Below, piece by piece: positions 1 through 9,200 of a stretch of DNA of 12,430 bases. The notes below the pieces were generated by a model. That model saw only the letters and a program-made list of their open reading frames with translations. It had not been told where the DNA came from and did not search any database. The number at the start of each line of letters is the position of its first letter. Within the stretch, counting starts at the first letter, position 1. Both the position numbers and the translations under genes were made by a program. The DNA comes from Baffinella frigidus (Eukaryota > Cryptophyceae > Cryptomonadales > Baffinellaceae): positions 524,883 to 537,312 of the forward strand of contig MU646410.1 of NCBI GenBank assembly GCA_026770585.1. Direction: 5' to 3'.

Positions 1-110
1 GTGTAGGGTGTAGAGTGTAGGGTGTAGGTGTAGGGTGTAGGGTGTAGGGTGTAGGGTGTAGGGTGTAGGGTGTAGGGTGTAGGGTGTAGGGTGTAGGGTG
101 CAGGGTTTAC
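1..110. repeat. TGTAGGG heptamer array, start of the next intron
   Basis: About 14 copies of the 7-bp unit TGTAGGG, nearly perfect, directly after the donor of exon 17 (in gene direction, CCCTACA units). The same unit recurs at 9118-9215 and 12340-12410. Confidence 0.9.
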
Positions 111-214
111 TTGGCTTCCAACTCGCGTCGCGCCCACGCCGCGCGGAAGAAGCACTGGAGGGTGAGCGCGCGCTGGTGGCAGAGCATCGCGTCGATGTTC
201 GCCGCGTGTTGCGC
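111..214 (-). CDS. Exon 17: IQ motif
   Basis: A 104-nt exon, phase 0 in, phase 2 out (GCCAA|GTAAAC, close to the best donor consensus in the window). It reads AQHAANIDAMLCHQRA then LTLQCFFRAAWARRELEA, an IQ-like motif (LQCFFRAAWARR). A near-identical copy of its 5' 70 bp with the acceptor lies upstream at 381-450. The gene continues beyond position 1. Confidence 0.82.
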
Positions 215-3200
215 CTGCGCGCGAAAACGCGTGGTTTAGTGTGTAGATGGACGTTTTACTGGGACGAGATAGCGTGTAAATGGACGTTTACAGGGAAGAG
301 ATAGCGTGTAGATGGACGTTTACAGGGACGAGACAGCATGTACATGACTATTAGAGGCAAGATAGCGTGTGTATGGACGTGGAAGAAGCACTGGAGGGTG
401 AGCGCGCGCTGGTGGCAGAGCATCGCGTCGATGTTCGCCGCGTGTTGCGCCTGCGCACGAAAACGCGTGGTTTCAGCGAAAACGGGTGTTGATAGCGTGT
501 AGATGGACGTTCACGGGGCCGAGACAGCGTGTATATGAAGATTAGAGGGACGGGACAGCGTGTATATGAATATTCAAGGGACGAGATAGCGTGCACATGA
601 ATGTTTACAGGGACGTTTACAGAGACGCGACGTCGTGTATATGACGTTGACAGGGACGAGATAGCGTGCATATGAATGTTGAGGCTCGGAACCTGAGCGA
701 GGATGCGGCGCGCCGTCGCCTGCCCCACTGAAGATTCCAGGGACGAGATAGCGTGTATATGGAGATATAGGGACGAGACAGCGTGCATGTGCATGTTTAC
801 AGCGACAAGAAAGCGTGTACATGGACGTTTACAAGGACGGGATACGGTGTATTTGGACGTTTATAAGGACGCGACACCGTGTATATGGGGGGCTCGTTTA
901 CAAGGACGGGATAACGTGTATATGAATACTACAAGGACGAGACAGCGTGTATATGGATGTTGAGAGCGTGTATATGAATGTTGAGGCTCGGAACCTGAGC
1001 GAGGGCGCGGCGCACCGCCGCCTGCCCCATGCGCGTCGCGGCCACCTGATTTCGGGTTCAGCGTTGAGTGTTTCGTGTTTCGTGTTTCGTGTTTGGTGTT
1101 TGGTGTTTGGTGTGTCGTGCTTCGTGTTTCGTGTTTAGTTTTTAGAGTTTAATATTTGTATTTATTTTTTTGAGGGTGAGGGTTTAGGGTTTAGAGTTTA
1201 GAGTTTTTGCTTTGGGGGTTGGGGTCCAGGGTTTAGGGTTTGGGGATCGGGTGCAGGGTTTCCTTTTGACAAGAGGGGTTTGGGGTTTGGGGTTTGGGGT
1301 TTAGGGTTTGGGGTTTGGGGTTTGGGGTTCAGGATTTGGGGTTCAGGATTTGGGGTTTGGGGTTTGTTCAGGTATTAGAGTTTAGGATTCGGGGGTTGTG
1401 GTTTATTCAGGGTTTAGGGTTTAGGGTTTAGGGTTTAGGGTTTAGGGTTTGGGGTCTGAGGGGGTTTAGGGTTTGGGGTCTGGGGGGGTTTAGGGTTTGG
1501 GGTCTGGGGGGTACCGCCCACGCGAGCAGGCGCATCTCCTCCGCGGCGTTGCGCGCGAAATGCCCCCGCGTCACTGCCTGCGTTACGGTTTGGTGTTTTA
1601 AAAAGACGCGACGGCGGGTGCATAGCGTGTAGATGGACGCTCACGGGGACGAGATAGGGTGTAAATGAAGATTGCAGGGACGAGACAGCGTGTATATGAA
1701 TATTAGAGGGACGAGATAGTGTGTATATGAAGTTTGTAAGGACGTGACATCGTGGTGTGGAAGCAGCAAACGCGAGCAGGCGCATCTCCTCCGCGGCGTT
1801 GAAAAAGTGGCCCCGCGTCACCGCCTGCATCACGATCGCAATTTTAAAAGGACGCGGTGCGTGTTTACAGGATTTTAAAGAGACGCGATTGCGGGCACAT
1901 GCGTGTTTACATGGACGGGGTAGTGTGTATATGAAGTGTATAAGGACGCGACATCGTGTTGTGGAAACAGAAAACGCGAGCAGGCGCATCTCCTCCGCGG
2001 CGCGAAGTGGCCCCGCGTCACCGCCTGCATTTCACGTAAAAACGACTTAAATTTAAATTTTAAATTAAATTTAGATTTATTATTTATGGTGTCTGGTGGC
2101 TGGTGGCCCCGCGTCACCGCCTGCATTAGGGTTGATGATTCAGGGGTTAGGGGTTAGGGGTTAGGGGTTAGGTCCGACTTTAGACCTTCGGGTTTAGGGA
2201 TTAGTGTTTATTGCTTGGTGTTGAGGGTTTAGGGGTTATGAACTTTGGTGTTTGGGGTTTAGGGGTTATGAACTTTGGTGTTTGGGGTTTAGGGGTTATG
2301 AACTTTGGTGTTTGGGGTTGAGGGGTTATGAACCTGGATCTGGGTCGCGCGCGCAATGGTCGCGCGGTGTGCGCTGAGCCGCGCGCGGTACGCCTGCACG
2401 CACGGTCGTGTCAGGACAGGACGGGATCAGGACGGGATGATGTCGGAATGAGGACGGGATGAGGACGCGGCAGTACAAACGCCAGGACGTGATGAGGACG
2501 GGATGAGGTCGCGCAATGGTCGCGCGGTGTGCGCTGAGCCGCGCGCGGTACGCCTGCAGCCACGCGCGGCCAGAACGGGATGTCAGGACGGGACCAGGAC
2601 GGGATCAGGACGGGATGATGCCGCGTGAGTACTGATGACGGGACGGGATGCGGACACGCCAGTACAAACGAGTACACACGACTTGACAGGATGAGGACGC
2701 GCTAGTACTGAATGCGGACATGTCAGTACTGACGTCAGGACGGAATGAGGACGCTTAGCCGCGCGCGGTGAGCTTGCAGAGCGTTTCGGGGTTAGAGGTT
2801 AAGGGTTAGGGGTCAGGGGTTAGGGGTTAGGGGGTTGGGTTTATGGTGGCAGAAGGCGATTTTCGTGTTTGGGGTTTGGGGGTTGGGGTTCAGGGTTCAG
2901 GGTTTAGGGTTTCAGAAGGCCGCGCGCGGTACACCTGTACGCGCGGTCGTGTCAGGACAAGACGGGATCAGGACGGGATGAGGACGCGGCAGTACAAACG
3001 CCAGGACGTGATGAGGACTCGCCGGCACTAATGACAGGACAGGATGAGGACGTGTCAGTACTGAAGTCAGGACGGGATGAGGACGCAGCAGTACAAACGC
3101 CACGACGGAATGAGGACGCGCCAGTACAAACATCAGGACGTGATGAGGACGCATCAGTACAAACGAGTACGAACGACTTGACAGGACGAGGACGTGTCAG

Positions 3201-6200
3201 TGCTGAATGCTGACGTGTCAGTACTGACGTCAGGACGGGATGAGGACGCGCCAGTACAAACATCAGGACGGGATGAGGACCTGGAGCCACGCGCGGTCCA
3301 TGTGCCCGCGCACGACGCTCTGTATCCGGAGGGCCTTCGCGCGCCGCGCCGCCATACGCCGCGTCTCCACCACCCGCTGCGCCGCTGCGTGGGGTTTCGG
3401 GTTCAGCGACTCACTTGAGTAAAAAAATATTAAATTACGACCGCCCGTGACAAAAAGTTTTTGCCACGCACGTGCGGACCGTTGCGTTTTTTTGTACCGC
3501 CATGCGCCGCGTCGCGTCGCGACCACCCGCTGCGCCGATTTGGGGGTTGGGGGTTAGGGTGTAGGGGTCATTGGGGTGCAGGGTTTAGGGGTCAGCTCAT
3601 TGGGTGTGAGGGGTTAGCGTCTCGACGACTGCGCCGCTGCGGGTTGGTGTGGGGGGGTTAGGGGTCGTTGGGGTTTCGGGCTTAGGGTTCGGGGTTTTGG
3701 GTGAGCGTCACGAGATTTAGGGGTTAGGGTGTAGGGTTTGGGCTTTGGGGTTTGGGGTTTAGGGTGTAAGGTGTAGGTTTTATGGTTTAGAGTTCAGGGT
3801 TCAGGGTTTAGGGCTCAGGGTTTAGTTAGGGTTGGGGGGGAGCGTGACCGGAGGTGATCTCGCGACGGGGTTTAGGATTGAGGGTTTAGGGTTCAGGGTT
3901 TAGGGTCTAGGCTCTGAACCGGAGGCGAGCGTCGCCCTCGCGAAGACCTCGGGTTCAGTTAGGGTTTCGTTAGGGTTGGGGGGGAGTGACACCGGAGGTG
4001 AGCGTCGCCGTCGCGAGGAGCTCCGCATGGGCCGCGCGCGCCAGCGCCATGCCGCACGCTGCCGCCACCGTGTCGGCTGCCAGCTTCCGCATGTACCCAG
4101 CTCGGAGGGTCGCGGCGAGCGCCGCTGCTGACAGCGTCTCCCCCGCCATCCTGGTGTGGGATCAGGGTTCAGGGTTCCGTGTTTGGGGTGTAAGGTCTGT
4201 TTTTTGTTGGAACAGGGCTGAGGGGTTTCCCCTGCCACAGTGACGCAAAACACGGTTTCAAGTTCCCCCGCCATCCTGATGTGGAACCAGGGATCAGGGT
4301 TCAGGCTTTGCAGTTTTCGGAGTAGGGCTCAGGGTGTGAACGCGACCGAGCCCGTACACCGGTGGAGATTGGCAAGGTTCAGGGTTTCGGGTCTCGGGTT
4401 GGTGTACCACCGGGCGACCGCGGATGTGTTCACCCGAACCCCCAACCCCCACATCCTGAACCATACATCCTGAACCCGTGCGTCCTGAACCCTGCATCCT
4501 GAACCCTAAACGCGGGCGTTGGGGTCTCGGGTTGGTATACCTCCGGGCGACCGTGCGGTGCACGACCGCCGCGCGGACCGCGGATCCAGTTGCGCCATCG
4601 CGGATCTCATCCGGACGAGTATTTGAGTCAAAAACGATTTCTAGGACCTATCAACGAAAATTACTACACAATTGGTTCATAAAAGTAATAGTAAAACCTG
4701 GTGTGTAGTAAAATTCGTTACCAAGATCGTATTTGACTCAAATACTCGCCGCGATTAGATCACCCTCCGGTGTCTTCTCCACGTCCATACACACGCTATC
4801 TCGTCCCTTCAATATTCATATACAGACTATTTTGTCCCTGTGAACGTCCATACACACGACGTCGCGTCTATATTCGGGTCGCAGGGGTTGTTGAACCTCT
4901 GGGCACGCGGTGCACGAGCGCAGCGGAACCCCCAACCCCTACATCCTGCACCATACATCCTGAACCCCTACATCCTGAACCCTAAACCCTGAACCCCTAC
5001 ACCCTGAACCATACATCCTGAACCCTAGACCCTGCATCCTGAACCCTACACCCTGAACCCTACACCCTGAACCCTACATCCTGAACCCCTATACCCCGAA
5101 CCCTACATCCTGAACCCTACACGTGGCCATCCTGAACCCCCACACCCTGAACCCTACATCCTGAACCCTAGACGCGGCGACTGCCATAGGGGCGGCGACT
5201 AGCCAGCCGGCCGGGTCGGCTGGATACCTGCGGGCGACAGCGCGGTGGATGAGCGCGCCGCCTCCGAACTAGATCAAATCGAACCTGGAGTTTTACCGTA
5301 TTCCTGGGCCAGCCGGCCGTTTTCGACGGGCCCTCGAAGGAAATGGCTCAAACTGATTGTTCGAGTTGGTTCACTTCTTCGGGTCTCAGGGTTTGCACCT
5401 CTGGACGACAGCGCGGTGGATGAGCGCGGCGCGTACAGCCGCGCTGTTGCCTACATCCTGAACCATACATCCTGAACCCCTACACCCTGAACCCCTCACC
5501 CCTCACCCTACATCCTGAACCCTGCATCCTGAACCCCTACACCCTGAACCCTACATCCTGAACCCCAAACGCGGGCGTTGGGGTCTCGGGTTGATGTACC
5601 TCCGGGCGACGGCGCGGTGGATGAGCGTGGCGCGGACCGCCACGTTGATGCGATGTGACTCGACCATGTGCCGCATCACCCTACACCCAAAACGTTGACC
5701 CTGCAAGACATTACCCAGCCGCCTCCTAACGGCAAACACCCGGAGAGTAACACGGGCGGCTAGCCTGCTGGCATGCGGGCGTACTTCCGGGCGACCGCGC
5801 GGTGGATCAGTACACTCTGAATCCTACACCCTTCACCCGTACAGCGCGGACCGCCGCGGTGATGCGCCATCGCTCCCGAGACTCAAAACCCTGACCCCGA
5901 ACTCTGAACTCGAACCCGTGAGCCCTGTTCCGAAAACCCCAGACGTACCTCCGGGCGACAGCGCGGTGGATGAGTGCGGCGCGGACCGCCGCGTTGATGC
6001 GGCGCGTCGCGCCATCGCGCCGCCTCCGAACTAGATCAAATCGAACCTGGAGTTTTACCGTATTCCTGGGCCAGCCGGCCGTTTTCGACGGCCCCTCGAA
6101 GGAAATGGCTCAAACTAAATGTTCGAGTTGGTTCACTTCTTCGGGTTTCAGGATTTGCACCTCCGGGCGACAGCGCGGTGGATGAGCGCGGCGCGGACCG

Positions 6201-9200
6201 CCGCGTTGATGCGGCGCGTCGCGCCATTGCGGACGTGCCGCGTGCGCGAGGAGCGCGCGCGCGCGGCCGCCTGCCACGCCAGAGTGGAGGAGGGGGTTGA
6301 ACTTTTTAAAACCTTTTTGATGAGGGGTGGCAACTTTTGAAAACCACTGCCTCGAGGGGAATCGACTTTTGGCGACCCCTTTGAAGACTCTGGCGTGGTG
6401 CAGGGAGGTGTGCCGTTTATTGCATTCACTGGGCACCCATAAAATCACGGGACGAAATCCTGGGTGTTGCAGAGCGGAATCTAGGCGAGCGCGACAGAGG
6501 AGGCACATAGGGGCGGGTGAAGTATGGCCTGCAGGGTGGCCGACCCATCCCTCCGGTTCAGGGTTTCAGGGGTTAGGCTGTACGCTTGACGGTTTAGGGT
6601 TTAGGGTCTAGGGATTTGGGTTTGGGGTTGAGGGTGCAGTGTTGAGGGTGTGCCTGCAGGATTAGGCTTTGGGGTTTGGGGAGCAGGGTTGAGGGTGTGC
6701 CTAGGGTCTGGGGTTAGGTGCAGGGTTGAGGGTGTGCCTAGGGTCTGGGGTCTGGGGGTTTGGGTTTGCCTGGAGGGAGGCTGCGGCGAGGGTGTTGCGG
6801 TACGCGATCCGCGCGACCCCGCTGGTATGGGGGGTTCGGGGTTAGCCTTCAGGGCTTTTTTCTGACAAGCACATTCAGTGTTTCGGGCTTCGGGTTTCGG
6901 GCTTCGGGCCGCGGGTTTGGGGGTTGGGGTTTGGGGTTTGGGGCAGACCGGCGGATTGCGGCGAAGACGAGGTCCTCGGCGCGCTCGCGGAGCGAGAGCC
7001 GCGCGAGGTGCTGTAGATAGGCCCGCTGCACTGTGCTCGCGGCGATGAGCTGGCGCTCGCGCGCTTGCAGCATGGGGAGCAGCCGCGCCATCTCGATCAT
7101 GTGCCGCATCACCTTCCGCGCCACTGTTCGGGGGTTGGGGTTTAGAGTTGGGCGGGGGTTGGGATTTGTAGCGAACGTGTTTCAATGGGGTTTAGGGCTT
7201 AGGGTTTAGGGCGTAGGGCTTGGGGTTTAGGATTTAGGGTTTAGGGTTTAGGGTTTATGGTTGATTAGGGCTTGGGGTTTAGGATTTAGGGTTTAGGGTT
7301 TAGGGTTTAGGGTTTAGGGTTTAGGGTTTAGGGTTTAGAAGTTACCGTGCTGACGGTACACGCCCTGCAGCAGCCTCGCCCTTCGCTCGCGGCCCTCGTG
7401 CTGCGCCGCATGCACGCCCTCCCGCGCGGCTGCGCGCAGGATGTGCCCGCGCAGCGCCCGCCCTGGTGTAGGGTTTCGGGTTGAGGGATTGGGTTTTCGG
7501 TTGTCGGGTTGAGGATTTAGGGGGCACCGAGCGTGAGCCCGGGGTCAGGTTGTAGGGTTCAGGGTGCTGGGATTTGCGTTTACGGTTTAGTATTTCGGGT
7601 TTCGGGGTTAGGGGTTCAGGAGGTACCGAGCGTGCTGGTTGCGGCCACGAGTTTACAGTTTAGGGGTTTAGGGGTTTAGGGGTGTAGGGGTTTGGGGAGT
7701 ACCGAGAGTGCGGTTCGCAGACGCATGGCGCTCTTCGATGCGCGGAAGCGTCACCCACCTGCGTTACGGTGTGGGGGTTAGGGCGTCAATCCGGGGGCAT
7801 GTTTAATTTAGAAGAAAGTGGATCCCTCTTTGTTCATAGGAGTTGGACCAAGGTTAATTAGGGCTGTAAGTAAATTTAATTAGGACCAGAACCCGGTTTG
7901 ATAGGCCATTTTCTTGTAAATTAAACATGTCCCCGGATGAACGTGTAAATAGGATCCTCCAGCGTTCTCGCGTTCCTCGATGCGCGGGAGCATCACCCAC
8001 CTGCAGTGGGGGTTAGGATTTAGAGGGCACGGTTTGGGTGTCCGAGTTTTAAATCCTAACCCCCAACCCAGATTCAATCCTCACCACCAACCCAGGTTAA
8101 ATCCTAACCCCCAACGTCCCCCACCTGGGTTACGGTGTGGGGGTTAGGACTTAGGATTTAGGGTGTAGGGTTTGGGTTTAGGGTTCAGGGTTTAGAGTTT
8201 AGGGTGTAGGGTTGAGGGTTGAGGGTGTGGGGCCTAGGGGCTACCCATCTGGGTTGGGGGTTAGGATTGAGGGGGCACGGTTTCGGTGTCCGAGTTTTAG
8301 GTTTGGTTTTCAGGGTTTGGGGGTAGGGTTTACGGTGTAGGTGTTCGGGTGTAGGGATTTCAGGATTTAGGGTTCAGATTTTCGGGTTTCGGGATGAGGT
8401 TGCTTCTACAAAACGCAAAACGGCCAGGGTTTGGTGTTTGGTGTAGGGGGTAAGGCGCCCACATGCGCGTGAGGAGAAAGCGGGCCGCGCGGTACAAGTC
8501 TCCGTGCATAACCCACAAGTGAACAATCATAGGACCCTACCGTAGGCAATGCAACACCGTAGGGACATAAGCTGATCCTACCAAAACCGACATCCTAACC
8601 GAATCTCGGCGGCTGAGCCACCCAGGTGTGAGGGAAAATCCCTTCGTAGCCCGCTGTGTGGGGTGTAGAGCCAATATGGTAGGACTTGGCCAAAGCGAAG
8701 TTCGAACTAGCGAGATTGCGAACTTCTAGATGGACTTTTTTGGACATGTAGTGTTTTAAATTCAAATTTTGCAGTACAAATCGGTGTTTACTAATAATTA
8801 CGGTCCATCTAGAAGTTCGCAATCTCGCTAGTTCGAACTTCGCTTTGGCCAAGTCCTACCATATTGGCTCTAGGGGCACGTACATGCGCGTGAGGAGCGA
8901 GCGGGCCGCGCGCTGGAGGTCGCGTGCGGCCGCGGTCTTATGCTATCGTATGCATGAAACTGATGACAAGATAGCATCCCCCACACACAAGATGACACAA
9001 CACGGCGCATTTTCGTCAGATTTCCGCCCGACCCGGCCCTAAAAACGTCCAAGCCTACCCGAATTCTACAATAGGACTCAGCCACCCAGGTGTTCTACAA
9101 TAGGACTCAGCCACCTAGGGTGTGGGGTGTGGGGGTGTGGGGTGTAGGGTGTAGGGTGTAGGGTGTAGGGTGTAGGGTGTAGGGTGTAGGGTGCAGGGTG

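Larger units (their letters stand above)
215..994 (-). repeat. Intron 16: 32-bp minisatellite plus exon fragments
   Basis: The intron is filled with a diverged minisatellite of about 32 bp. The plus-strand core is GATAGCGTGTAGATGGACG then TTTACAGGGACGA; early units at 240-330 are best conserved and later ones drift to GTGTATATGAATATT forms. Embedded are a 5' copy of exon 17 (381-450) and a 3' copy of exon 16 (693-727). Long open frames here on both strands come from the low-stop repeat, not from genes. Confidence 0.85.
1578..2333 (-). repeat. Intron 14: minisatellite, exon 15 copies, 31-bp repeat
   Basis: The 32-bp minisatellite (about 1610-1960) alternates with three 5' copies of exon 15. 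An AT-rich patch (2040-2088) and TTAGGGG units (about 2135-2170) follow. Then a perfect 31-bp tandem unit (about 2228-2330), holding GGGGTTATGAACTTTGGTG, repeats four times; the last unit reads into exon 14's donor, GTTCATAACCCC. Confidence 0.82.
2394..3280 (-). repeat. Intron 13: 33-bp minisatellite and exon 13/14 junction copies
   Basis: Two blocks (about 2405-2755 and 2940-3280) of a roughly 33-bp unit with plus-strand parts CAGGACGGGATGAGGACGC and CAGTACAAAC. The blocks are separated by GTTAGGGG/GTTTGGGG heptamers (about 2785-2915). Copies of the exon 13/14 join are embedded at 2508-2571, 2755-2782 and 2918-2950. Because 33 is a multiple of three, long repetitive open frames appear on both strands; I treat them as artefacts. 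Confidence 0.83.
3385..3992 (-). repeat. Intron 12: heptamer arrays with exon 12 and 13 fragments
   Basis: It holds 5' copies of exon 13 (3499-3537, 3617-3636), an AT-rich patch (3418-3490), TTTAGGG/TTCAGGG arrays (3540-3840, 3870-3900), and 3' copies of exon 12 (3849-3870, 3920-3950). A very short further trace of exon 12 (GACGCTCACCC) is at 3702-3712. The change from exon 12 traces to exon 13 traces falls within the intron, as expected if each boundary grew inward. Confidence 0.8.
4151..6160 (-). repeat. Intron 11: 2-kb intron with flipped arrays and exon 11 ladder
   Basis: This is the longest intron. Heptamer-like arrays here are C-rich on the plus strand (CCTGAACCCTACAT at 4430-4510, 4930-5170, 5455-5570, 5810-5910), opposite to all the other introns, so the RNA would be G-rich. 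Also present are eight 3' copies of exon 11, a 13-bp 5' copy of exon 12, a foldback element (4617-4747), an inverted patch of the 32-bp minisatellite (about 4780-4870), and a long direct repeat (5255-5433 and 6017-6195, about 95% identical). Confidence 0.82.

Noticed and set aside
1-110. A chromosome end (telomere) at the window edge
   Set aside because: The unit is TGTAGGG, not the standard telomere unit, and the same array occurs inside introns at 9118-9215 and 12340-12410.
235-960. CRISPR array
   Set aside because: Units of about 32 bp are contiguous and diverged, without separate conserved repeats and unique spacers, and the region is a eukaryotic intron.
351-1989. Long repetitive open frames on the minus strand (351-794, 1435-1989) and matching plus-strand frames
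   Set aside because: They follow the 32-bp minisatellite and heptamers, cross true exon edges in the wrong frame, and have no family-like content.
2411-3290. Ser/Arg/Pro-rich repeat proteins (2411-2677, 2912-3154, 2952-3290)
   Set aside because: The 33-bp unit is a multiple of three, so it stays open in several frames on both strands. No splice or domain support.
3986-4243. Plus-strand Ala-rich frame opposite exon 12
   Set aside because: It is the shadow of exon 12 and runs into heptamers; the minus-strand reading has splice sites, phase fit and an IQ-like motif.
6110-6508. 132-codon minus-strand frame overlapping exon 11
   Set aside because: It is out of frame with the exon 11 IQ-like reading and spans the inverted-repeat element. 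The phase chain through exons 10, 11 and 12 supports the other frame.
8595-8852. 85-codon frame on the minus strand
   Set aside because: It lies mostly within the foldback element, and its ends are mirror images from the inverted arms.
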